From positions 15,783,049 to 15,847,048 of the forward strand of contig ML679956.1 of assembly GCA_007922225.1 (NCBI GenBank): a stretch of 64,000 bases of DNA, in the 5' to 3' direction. This document shows, piece by piece, positions 23,594 through 35,165 of the stretch. Below the pieces are notes generated by a model. It did no database searches. It was not told the origin of the DNA and was given only the letters and a program-made list of their open reading frames with translations. The translations under genes were made by a program, and so were the position numbers. Position 1 is the first letter of the stretch; every line of letters starts with the position of its first letter. This DNA is from Emydura subglobosa. Lineage: Eukaryota > Chordata > Testudines > Chelidae.

Positions 23594-26500
23594 TAAGCTC
23601 GTCAAGGCAGAGAACACGTCTTTTTTAATTTGTCTGCGAGGCACTTGGGTAAGTAATAATTAAAAATAATAACAGAGAACCAGGCAAAACCCAAGTCTGC
23701 CTTAAAAATAAACAAACAGACAAAAGCAATACATGCAAAACCATGCTAAGCTGTGCCTTTGAATAAATGCATAAAAAGGCTAGAGTTAGTTGAATTAAAG
23801 GAATTTTTTTTTCATTTTTGTGATGAAACCTGAAAAAAATTTAAAGTAAAATTTTCATAAACACAAAAACGGTTCACTGTTACTAACATTTTCCACAAGA
23901 AAAAATATTTTTCAATCAGCTCTAGTTAGAGAGCCAACTTTATTGTCAGAAAAAGCCCACCAGCTCTTGCATTTGGGAGAACAGAGGGGATGCTACAGAG
24001 ATGTTGCACCATAGGCACAAGGGGTTGAGGCGAGGAGTTAGACAGAGATACGTCTCTGCACTCCAACCACCCAACATGCACCAGTTAGCAGAGCTGGCCA
24101 GCCAGGCAGAGAGAAATATGCTGCACTCTTTAAAAGGCTCTGGCCCCAGTGCAAGGCTCAGGCCAAATGCCACAATCTAGCATTAAATAGCTCAGTGTTT
24201 ACTGTCCACTGGCATACATAGGCACAATGATGACTCTTTGGCATGAATGAGCGTTTCATTTCCCCTCTCCCTCTGTGTTTTATTTTTCCTTCTCTTATGC
24301 ATAACATACTGTATAGAGCACATGTACCATCATTCTGACTATACATCACAAAGAAAGTTAAACCTTGTTCAATGCATCTCTTCTTTCCCACTCTATAAGC
24401 TTTTGTATTTGATATTTTCAGAAGTGGAGAGAAAAAACTAGAATCCCTTTCTCTATTTTTTCAGAGCACAGAGCCACCCTAATCCTGTTCTCTCTTACAT
24501 TACTTTCCCCCAGGAACAACAATACTCCAAAAAAGACTAAATTAAATAATACTTTAAAAAAAAAAAAAACAAAGAGGATATTTAATTTAATTTCAATACC
24601 ATCTTGCTCTTCCTACAGCATTTCGGATGCCCAGAACCCACGCAGCAGGAAACTACTTAATGATGTGCCTCTATTTAAAGGGAAACTCCTAACTAGCCCA
24701 CAAGATATCTCGGTGTGTTACAAAAAATGTTTTATTGCAGCCGTTGTTTGAGAACATTTACCCGTAACAGAAAATGTCTGCATCAGAGTCCCTTTTATCA
24801 CACAAGTTGAGATGAAAACAGCACTTAAGGGACATAACCATCTCTTTTCACAGTGTCACTCTCCTGAACTGTAAACACTATTAAAAGATGACACGCTATG
24901 GCATTCAGACATGTTAACTAATCCTCCAGAAACTCCACCCTACTGAGAACAACTGGAGCGATAATGCCACCTAGCCCTATGTCGTGCCACACACCAACCA
25001 CTCTCTCTACTGGCAAAACTGTATCCCTTTGCTATAGCCACTGCTAGCTGCAAACACCACATACTAACCATTATCCCCAATAGTTAAACAATGAGGACCT
25101 GATCCTAGTAGGTACTGACCACCCGCAACTCTCACTGAGTTCCTTGAAAGTCGAAGACACTCACCACCTCACAGGATATGGGTTTTGCCTACGGACTAAA
25201 TATTCATCCATTTCTACAGTCCCAAGCCCAATTGAGGAATAATAGGTAAGAGCAAAAGGAGTATGCAGCTTGGCAATGAAGTGCTCAACCCTGCTATCTT
25301 TGCTCACACAAGAAGAATTACTTACCTGAGTAAGCGGTGCAAGATCTAGCTCTATTAATCTTTTTGGTTTGTTATCGAAGCAGATAATAGTCACGTGACT
25401 TAACATCTGGCTTTTAGGCTAGCACTGCAATAGAACTGGCTTTGACAGCCAGACCCAGAGTAAAAAGGAAGCACAGCTTTAAAAAAAAACCCACCACTCT
25501 TCATTTACCCAGAATGAGGTAATTTGAGCTAACTAGAAAGCAATTCTTTCCTTTTTTGCCCACAGCACTGAAGACTCCTGACAGCGCTCAGGAGCATATG
25601 CTTCACTCAGAGGGGCCTTGGATGCCAGGAGATGCACTATCAGTTTCACAGCCCTCAATGACTGGAATGTGAGCATCCCTTCACACGTTTTCATTTCAAC
25701 CGCAGGTACAGAGATAGAATCGCTCTCATGATATTAGTACACAGCCAGGCACCGTAGTATTATTATCATAGCTTGCAGTGGGGTGTGACTTTTCCATAAT
25801 AAAGAACAGCACTGGCTGTCTGGTGAATAATTCCAGCAAGAAAGGAGTACAACTGAAGAAATTTTTTTTCCCTTTTCAATCCTGTCAGATCTCTCTGTGT
25901 TTGAATGAGCTCTCCCTTTGGTAAATCTGCTTGGTATGAAAAGCTTTTGCTTTTCAAAGAGTCAGCAGAGCTTTTTTTTTTTTTTTTTCTTAATAAAGAG
26001 AATTATCCAAGTTTAATATGTTAAGCATTTGACAGTGGACTATACCACATTTCTGATATCTGCAGTGCCCCTTTCCGCCTCTCTCCTCCCTTCAGGTCCC
26101 TCCCCGCACCGTACATCTCAGTCTGAGCACTGAACCACAGTGCATTTAACCCATAACCTGCATTGATTTCTAAAATCTGCTTGTAGAGTGAGAGGAATCC
26201 TCCTTTACAGATCAATTGACAAGAGTGTCACGGCACTAAGGTCATACATCCAAGAATAACCTTCTGCAGCATACTTACCCTTTAGGGACTGATCCTTCTC
26301 CTTGTTAGTGAGAGCTCTGCCATTGACTTCACAGGGAACAAAACAGATATCCCCCTTCCCCATTTAGGATAATCTCAGACTAAAAACTGCATTTCAAAAA
26401 TCATATATAATGGAGGATCAAATTAAAGGTGTGTTATTTACTGCTAAAGTATCTGGCATTGTCTCCTTATTTCCTATGCAGCACCTATATAAATCTGTTT

Positions 26501-26629
26501 ATATGCATTACGGCAAACATTTTAGAAATATTTCCTCTTTATTTATTAATGATCTGTACAAACACGATACTAATCAGCTTTACCATTAAGTGATTGGATT
26601 GGCTCACAAATTCCATACTGTAGTAAACA
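23594..26629. other. Non-coding DNA
   Basis: Begins with a possible L2/MIR tail ('gtaagctcgtcaaggcagag', 23594-23660). It contains a poly-T run at about 25972-25989. A weak MITE-like phrase occurs near 25.10 kb and another near 26.29 kb. No exon is supported. Confidence 0.45.
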
Positions 26630-26875
26630 TTATTGTATTGCTAAAGCACCTTTCATCCAAGTATTTCAAGGTTCTCTGTAAATATTAGTTAAGCCCTACA
26701 ACATCCCAGTGGGACAGACAAATATTTATACAGATGGGGAAGCTGAGGCACAAGACATGAAGTTACTTACCCAAAGATTGTAGATTGAGGCAGAGGCAAA
26801 ATTGGGAACTGGACTAAAATTTGAAATCCCACTCCCCTACCGTAATCCATAGACCACACAGCATTTAACACTGCT
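26630..26875 (-). repeat. MIR-like CORE-SINE, nearly full length
   Basis: In reverse it shows the tail ('gcacctttcatccaag'), 'ctacaacatcccagtgggac', the CORE ('acagatggggaagctgaggc'), 'acttacccaaag' and a diverged tRNA-like start. The landmarks match the order of the plus-strand copy at 15.76 kb. Confidence 0.75.
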
Positions 26876-27779
26876 AAATCCTTATATTGTCTGGGTGAAA
26901 GGTGCAGCTTATTCCATTGTACAACTTTTACCCTCAAACCCACTCTTTTACTTTTTTTTTTTTTTTTTTTTTAACCATCACATAAATTTGGGTCTTGTGT
27001 CAGTAGTAGAGCTGTGTGCAGGGTTCGCTCAAAACCTTGAACTCACATGAAATCTAGGTGGTTTCAGATTCTAGAACAATGAGAACAACACCCGATGCTG
27101 TCCAGCACCAAATCTGCCCAAACAATGTGGAACTAACAAGATGCAAGTTAATGCCATTCTTCATGTACACTCTGTTTATTTCAAAAGTAAGCAATTCAGA
27201 GCAGACACTACTGACTACCGACATCTGTCTGTAAAGCATTTAAAGCATGTGTGACATTATATAATAAGTTTTGAAGGGGAACATGATGCTAGTTCCAGCT
27301 GGGGAGAAGTGTGTTGTGCTGCCATATTGGAGTCACAATGTCACCAGCAACCTTAGGACTCTCATTCTTCAGTTGCAATAAATAGGTGACCCATTTGGCT
27401 TTGGAGAAAGGGCTCTCTCCTTGCCTCGTGCGGAATGATTCACTTTCTGACCCAGAGTAGCCTGCATGCGGGTGGCATACATTGCTGCAGTAGGGCAGAT
27501 GTTGACAAACTAGATGGTGTGCAACTGTGCATGGTTACTTCTCTACCCTCTACTGGAATGTGATGGGCCTGCTTGTATATAAGAATCCTCGCTAACAGCT
27601 GACCTAGAGAAATTGCTCTTTTAGCTTACAAATAAAGCTATGCGGTTTTTTGATGCTACATATGGATTGAATTATCAATAACTGAAAAACATTAGAGGCT
27701 CAGGGGAAGCGGGTATACCCTTCATGCCCTTACTTTGAGCCTTGTATATCTCTGTTTAGCCCTGTTCTCTCTCTCTGGA
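26876..27779. other. Non-coding DNA with a 22-base poly-T tract
   Basis: A T tract lies at about 26952-26973. The remainder is unassigned. Confidence 0.5.
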
Positions 27780-30298
27780 TAGAAATTCCATGCTTGAATA
27801 ATAAGAATATAGCAGTAGGAATATACTAATGACCCCCTGATCAGGATGATGATGGTGACTGTGAAATGCTCAGGGAGATTAGAGCAGCTACAAAAACAGA
27901 AAAACCAATAATAATGGAGAATTCCAACTATCCCCATCTTAACTAGGTATACGTCACTTTAGGATGGGATGGAGATATAAAATTCTACACTCCATTAACG
28001 ACTGCTCTGGAACCTACAAGGGGAGAGGCAGTTCTTGATTTAGTCCTAAGTGGCACACAGGAACTGATCCAAGAGGTGAATGTAATTAAATGTAACATAC
28101 GTACAGACGGGGGAAATATCAAAAAAGCTCACCATTGTAACATTTAACTTCAAAAAGGAGAACTACACAAAAATGAAGAAGCTAGTTAAATGGAAATTAA
28201 AAGGAACAGTCACAAGAGTGAAATGCCTGCAAGCTGCATGGAAATTTAAAAAAACCCACCATAATAGAGGCTCAAATTAAATGTATACCCCAAACAAAAA
28301 AAAAATTGTCAGAGGATCAAAAAATGCCACTGTGGCAAACAGCAGAATAAAAGAGGGGGCTAGAAACAAAAGGGCATCCTTTAAAAATTGGAAGTCAAAT
28401 TCTCCTGAGGAAAATAGAAGGGCACATAAACTCTGACAAGTCAAGTATAATTAGGCAGCCCAGAAAAGAATTTGAAGAACAACTAGCAAAAGACACAAAA
28501 CTAAAAGCTAAATAAATTCCTTGCACCAGTCTTTGCTGCAGAGAATGTATGGGAGAGTCCCACACCTGAGCCATTTTTTTACGTGACAAATCGAAGGAGC
28601 TCTTCCCGACTGAGGTGTCAACAGAGTAGGTTTTGGAAATAATTGATAAATTAAACAGGAGTAAGTCACCTGGACTAGATGGTATTCACCCAAGAGCTCT
28701 GAAAGAACTCACATATGAAACTACAGAGCTACTAACAGTGGTATGCAACCTATCACTTAAATCAGTTTCTGTACCAGATGACTGAAGGTTAGCTAACGTA
28801 ACACCAACTTTCAAAAAAGGCCCCAGAGGTGACCCTGGCAATTACAGGCTGGGAAGCTTAACTTCAGTACCAGGCAAATTGGTTGAAACTATAGTAAAGA
28901 ACAGAATTATCAGACACATAGATGAACACTATTTGTTGGGGGAAGAGTCAGCACAGCTTTTGTAAAGAAAAATCATGCCTCACTAATCTGTCAGAATACT
29001 TTGAGGGAGTCAACAACATTTGGACCAGGTTGATTCAGTGGATACAGTGTACTTGGACTTTCAGAAAACCTTTGACAATGGGATAAGAAGGAAGGTTTTC
29101 TCATGGATCAATAACTGGTTACAAAACAGGAAACAAAAAGGAGGAGTAAAGAGTCAGTTTTCACAGTGGAGACAGGTAAATAGTGGTGTCCCCCAGCGAT
29201 CTGTACTCGGAACAGTACTGTTCAACATATCCATAAATGATCTGGAAAAGGGGGTAAACAGTGAGGTGGCAAAGTTTGCAGAGGATACAAAAATACTCAA
29301 GAAAGTTAGCTCCAAAGCAGCGTGCCAAAAGTTTCAAAGGGATCTCACAAAATTGGGTGAACTGGATAACAAAATGGCAGATGAAATTCAGTGCTGGTAA
29401 CTGCAAAGTAATGCACATGGGTAAATATAATCCTAACTATAAATACAAAACGATGGAGTCTAAATTAGCCGTTACCACTCAACAAAGATAATGGAGTCAT
29501 TGTGGATAGTTTTCTGGAAACATCCATTCACTGTGCTGCGGCAGTCAAAAAAGCTAACAATGTTGGAAACCATTAGGAAAGGGATAATAAGAAGACAGAA
29601 AATGTCATAATGCTACTATTTAAAGCCATGGTATTCCCACACGCTGAATAGTGTGCGCAATTCTGGTCACCCCATCTCAGAAAAGATACATTGGAATTGG
29701 AAAAGGTGCAAAGAAGGGCAACAAAAACAGGTAGGGGCATGGAACAGTTTCTGTAGGAGAAGAGATTGTGTGTGTGACTGTTCATCTTGGAAAAGAGACA
29801 ACTAAGAGAGATATGATAGAGTTCTATAAAATCATAAAAGGTGTGGAAAAAGTGAATAAGGAAGTGTTATTTATCCCTTCATATAACACACGAACCAGGG
29901 GTCACCCAATGCAATTAATAGGCAGCAGGTTTAAAACAAACAAAAGAAAGTACTTCACATAACGTAAAGTTAACCTGTAGAACTCATTGTCAGAGGATGT
30001 TGTGAAGGCCAAAAGTATAAATGGGTTTAAACAAGAATTGGATAAATTGATTGAGAATAGGTCCATCAATGGCTATTCACCAATACAGTCAGAGATGCAA
30101 CCCCATGCTATGCGTGTCCCTATGTCTCTGACTGCCAGATGCTGGAACTGGACAACAGGGGATGGATCACTCGATAATTGCCCTGTTCTGCTTATTCGCT
30201 CTGAAGCATCTGGCTTTGTCAGAAGACAGTACACTTGGCTAGATGGACTGTGGGTCTTACCTATTATGGCCATTCTTATGTTCTTATATGGTTGTGCA
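27780..30298 (+). mobile_element. CR1 LINE, 5'-truncated, about 2.5 kb
   Basis: The element starts inside the endonuclease part of the CR1 second open frame. Phrases such as 'tcctaagtggcacacaggaa' and 'gaccccctgatcaggatgat' are recalled from chelonian CR1. It continues through the reverse transcriptase to the characteristic 3' end 'tggccattcttatgttctta'. CR1 elements copy themselves by target-primed reverse transcription and are usually 5'-truncated, as here. The coding part is broken by many stops and frameshifts. The same 3' end, inverted, marks the short copy at 41.97 kb, which defines one subfamily. The copies at 39.2 and 53.0 kb have the other 3' end type ('tctatgattc'). Confidence 0.9.
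28600..29500 (+). pseudogene. CR1 reverse transcriptase remnant
   Basis: The longest intact frame is 29020-29400 (126 residues). It shows 'VYLDFQKTFD' (motif A, Asp present), 'SGVPQRSVLGTVLFNISIND' (motif B, with Arg where CR1 usually has Gly) and 'KFAEDTKI' at 29272-29292. The last aligns with the F-A-D-D box of motif C but carries Glu in place of the first Asp. Upstream pieces, including 'TPTFKKGPRGDPGNYRLGSL' in another frame near 28800, precede a stop. Decayed and non-functional. The comparison motifs are standard for the CR1/Jockey reverse transcriptase family. Confidence 0.85.
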
Positions 30299-32769
30299 TA
30301 GCTGGGGTCTGATCATACTCATTTATGGGAGTAATCCAACAATTTCCACGGAGCTCCTCCTATGAGCGAGGGCTAATCTTGTGAATAAGAATTCACTGCT
30401 AAGGTTGCTATTCAAGTGCACATTCCCACTCACTTCAATGGGAGCTGATGGGAACCTAGTAAAAGGGAACTGGGAGTAAAGCAAAAATAAGGAAAAACAG
30501 TTGCTGCAGAAATCCTATACAAGGGAGGGAGATCTAGTATATGAGGGAAATCAGATAAGAAAGAACTGAATTCTCTGCAGGCCACTGGGAAGGGGGAGAG
30601 GCGAGGGGAGGGAAATGTTCTTAGGGTGTCCACAAACATCTTTCATAATTTAAAAACACAAAGATGTTAATTTGACATGCAAGTTTTCAGAAATGCCTTT
30701 TCAGTTCCCTATAGCTTTTAAAGAATACATACAGCAGTTAAAGTTTAAAATTGAAAATTAGATTTTTTTTTTAAAAGAATTCTATGACATACAGTGTGAG
30801 CAAAGGCCTTACACATCAGTTTTTTCTGGGAACTAATGAACACCTTGAAGAAACCTTATTTATGTTTTGTACGAGTCTGAAGGCATTCATTTTCACAGTT
30901 CTTATTAACATCAAAGAGCCAACACCACCATAAACACTGCATATAATGGCAGTGTGAAAAGTATTGTGAATTGGTACCATTTGGGGGCATTCTATTGTAT
31001 CTTTGATAGCTTAATATAGAATATGAACAAAGGGTTTTTCTAGCTGCTAATTACCTGTCAAGTGACACAATGCCCTTTGCTACACAGTATCAACATTTCT
31101 GGAAATGGCTCCTCTCTGTGGTAGGTTAGGTAATCCATGATATGCTGACATCTCTGTAACCTCCATTAGATGAAGCTACTATATATTGACTAGAACTTCT
31201 ACCACTTCCTATCTCCCCTCATCCCAGTTTCCTCTCCCTCTCTTCCCCCACCCCCCACCAAAAAAAAACCCTCCAGCAAATAAATATTATTTTTAAAATG
31301 ACTGTTCTAAAGAAGCTCACAATATAATGCATATTAATTCTTTGGATGATAGTTATCTGCCTTTGCTTTGCTGTCACCAGTCAATGACATTCCACTGAAA
31401 TCAGTGGAATTTTTAGGCTGGATTTTATATTAGCAGCACAGCAAGTGCTGTCATTTGGGTCACAGCAGAACTGTTAAGTGGGATATCTACAAATATATCT
31501 AGATGTACAGAAGCTGTGCATCCTTGACCAATATTAAATTGCATTGTCTAAACAGTTCTGTATGTACTTCCCATCCCATCACCTACACTAGGTGCATTTC
31601 GTGAACTGCTTTTCTTCCTCCCTATCTCATGACTTAATTAACTGTTTGATCAGAAAGATTGAAATTGAGCTTCTTGAAACCCTCCTCAGAGCTAGAGTCA
31701 CCATTCTTCGATTTGTACTAAGTGGTTGGACTGAGGTCTGTCAAATTGGCTAGTTGCTCCACACTGTCTCTTTTCTTTCTCCTGAAGACCAGACCTCCAC
31801 CTAACATGACCAAGGCCAGGAATCCTTCTGAATCGTACCGTAAATGCATACCTCATTGTGACTGCTCACACAGGGATCTGAACTCACGAGACGACTGCTC
31901 AAATGCTCACTATTAAACTACTAGCTGAACAACATAATGTGCCACTTTAGCTCATTAGCTCCTTACACTCTGCAATTATTTGTACATCTGAATGAGTTTT
32001 GATTCCCATTTTAGCAAATGTTATTAAAAATAACTATACATGCCTTCTTTACAGATAGGCACCCATAAACTGCAAGATGAGCATCAACTGTGCTTTCCTA
32101 AGTGACAATGGATGCCTCAAGGCTCAATTATTTGCCACTATTTGCTCCATTTCAGATGTTAACCATCCTCCTCTTTCTGAGTAGTAACTACTGATCATAG
32201 TTTACAAACAAGAATTAAGGTTCCTCCTACAGTTACCAAGGACTTTTCTCCACTGGGAATCAGTGCCAAATCCAAGCCTTATTTCCATTCCCATCTCCAT
32301 AGTTACTTATTTCAATTTGTTCTATTGCCAAGAGGTTGTAGAGAACAACCAGGTGGTATTTTTGGGGAGCCAGCATTGCTTTAAGAAAAAATATTCTTTG
32401 GGTATATTTACATTTACATTTAATAGTTAGGTACCATCAGTAGGATCGTCTCAGTTCATCACAACAGCGATAGTTTCATTTTACAGTAGGTTGTACCATG
32501 AGTTCCCGGATCCTGAGCCCTACAGAGCTCTCTAAAGCCATCTGGAATTACTCCTGAAGGCAAAGTCTGTAACCAAAAGTTCACCAATCCACTTTCATTT
32601 TTATTTTATAATTTACAATCTTATTTTTACTCTCAAAAAGAAAGCCATTTTCTACTTTAGTTTCCTTCTCAAAGAAGGTTCCAATTTGAACCAGTTGTGT
32701 TAATCACCATCTTCCGCCCGACATCTGCGCACTTCAATTGCCCCATCAAGAAGAAAATACACAAAACTA
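30299..32769. other. Non-coding DNA, nothing firm
   Basis: Possible MITE phrases occur near 30.42 kb ('cacttcaatgggagct') and 31.39 kb ('tgaaatcagtggaat') without definable ends. Confidence 0.4.
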
Positions 32770-32833
32770 AGTCCTGCAGCCCCTACTTACAAGCCAGTGG
32801 GACTCTTGCCTGAGTAAGAATCGAAGGATTTGC
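32770..32833. repeat. Short palindromic MITE fragment
   Basis: 'agtcctgcagcccctactta' at the left and 'gagtaagaatcgaaggattt' at the right are inverted relatives. Same group as 23527-23584. Confidence 0.45.
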
Positions 32834-35052
32834 CTCATTTAAATTGTTCCAACTGGCTTAAGACCCATAGGAAATATGAACATTTTTCTTCCAACATTTG
32901 CAATTGACTTTTTAAAAATGCCGTTTTCCACTGTCCATGTGTTTCATCTCCTAGGTCCTAGCTCAGGCTAATAGCATAAGTGCAAACATTCAATGAGAAA
33001 GGCACTTCTTACAGTACTTGTCCTGACTCAATCAGAAAGAATGAAATGAAAGAGCCTATTCATGTGGTATTTCAAATACAGTTTTGCAGCTGGTAATAAA
33101 CAAGATGGCTCTTGAGAAAGTATTGTAAAATAACGAGGAGGTGGAACACATTGGCCTTCAGACCAACCTATGTTTTCACCTTTTTTGTACATGGTGCCCA
33201 GATACTACACACTGAGAGGTAGAATAATTCTTTTATTTCTCTTCACAGATACATGGATATGCACTTGTACAGTGCTCAAGGAAAACTGGAATAAAAGTGC
33301 TCTGTTTTATATTATACGCTTTCAAATGCACATTACTTACAAAAAAAAAAGAGTATCTAAGCCTAACATCTGCAATAACCCACAAAGATCACAGAGACAG
33401 CAAACAAAATTGTGATTATTTCCATGATCTTTGATAGTGAGCTAAAGCGGATGCTGACTTGCAAACAACAAACCTTAGAACTCTTAAGTGACAGCAATCA
33501 TACTGCTTGAGAATTTTTAAACCTCTCTTTTAAAATATCAGCTGCTTGTGACAGCAAGATTCAGATATGCAAGGGGAGAAATGTTGCAATCCATGTATCC
33601 CTCTGGTCTTTGTCTGCAGTGCAACTTGTGACATCAAACAGCCTTCAGTAAACAGTCTTCTCATCACTCCAGCCTGGACTGAATTTTAATCAAGGTCCTT
33701 TAAATGCCATTGAACAAATCCATATACTATGGATTGCTTCTTGTATGCCTCTGGCCAAATGGTGGGTCATTTATTATTTTTAGAAAACCAAAACAATCCA
33801 CACTAATAGTATAAATTACAACATATATAGAAGCAGGGGACAGCCATTTCTGGCAATTTAGTATCACATCTGAATGAAGCTTTTAATTATTCCTTTAAAA
33901 TGACATAGTGAATGCCTTCCATCTGTTAGTTACATGAGGAGGAGGAGCTAGATTTCTCTCATAATTAAGCAGCAATTAAGTTTTCAGTCTCTACACATGT
34001 TCAAGCTGGATTCTAAATTTCATGGAGTGTGCAGTATAGACAACCAAAGGATACGGGCATTAGAACAGCCATGGGCTGTAACAGCAACAATAAGAATCAG
34101 AAATTCAAAGAGGATGCTATGTATAAGGAAGAGGTTATTCCCTCCTTTAAATTCTTTCTGCAAAATCGGTCCCAGGAATCTTAGGCAGGGTTTGTACATC
34201 AATTATCAAACAAAGAATGCATCCCAAGCATATCCTCAGGCTCAGCATAAACTCATTAGACACTGGAGGGGTGGAAATGTGGTCGTCATTTGACCATTCT
34301 CTTCTACGAAGACCTATATTAGGGAAGAGGAAACCAACAGACTGCTGACTGTTACCTTTCTTTCTGTTTCCCATAGATAACTCAATTAATCAAGCTTTCC
34401 CTGCTACCTGTCAAAAAACTGGTCTCTGTCCTCCTTTGCTGAAATACGAAAGAATGCAGCCTCTTTTATTCCTGAGGTTTGCCTTTCGTTTGCTAAGGAA
34501 CAGTTTCAGGTATTCATGGAAAACATTAGCTCATGTTGTTTAAATGGTTTTACAAAAGTCTTCTCCCTCCCACCACCAGCAGCTTTATTTGTGAAATGGA
34601 ATTTCACCTGGAGAGGGGGTTAGGACACAGGACAGCATCTGAACATAACCCTCAAAGTGGCAGCAGTAACTCAGGCACTTCCTCTCTATACCCTGCTGCC
34701 CACAATTCTGGAGAAAGCACCGATGTGTGGCGCCCTGTGGCTTTTCTCATTAATTTTGGAATGGCTTTTAAAGCTGTAGGGTGCCACATTGGACACACGC
34801 TCATCCTGTGGCTTGATTGTGGAGCTTTTACATGAAAACACACCCATTGGTTTTGAATTCCTAGCAGCTGGAGCTGTGAGAAAAATCCTATTTGTTTCTT
34901 CAATCCCACTCCTCTATCCACGACTCCAACATGGCAACTGACTACTGGGAGAACTGACCACGATCCTGCCATTGGCATCACATGTGATTCTGAACAAATC
35001 AGAAAGAGTCAAATTTTTACCTAGCATGAAGGGTGTAAAAGGATCAGAATTT
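32834..35052. other. Non-coding DNA, nothing recognised
   Basis: No exon or repeat family can be supported. The open frames at 33997-34293 and 34652-34981 have no motifs. Confidence 0.5.
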
Positions 35053-35165
35053 GGCCCATAACTTCTGTTTTCCCATCTTTAAAATGGGGATAATACTTAC
35101 CCACCATTGTAAAGCACTTGCACATCCTCAAAAGAGCAATAGGAATGCAAAACACTAATTATTAT
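35053..35165 (+). repeat. MIR-like CORE and tail
   Basis: 'ctgttttcccatctttaaaa' with 'tggggataatacttacccac' and 'gtaaagcacttgcac' match the CORE and tail of MIR. The tRNA-like half is missing. Confidence 0.7.

Noticed and set aside
31860..31925. Possible MIR-like inverse fragment ('gggatctgaactcacgag')
   Set aside because: Only one short landmark is present, too little to distinguish from chance.
34652..34981. Overlapping frames of about 100 residues on both strands
   Set aside because: No motif, no splice context and no recognised similarity; treated as chance.
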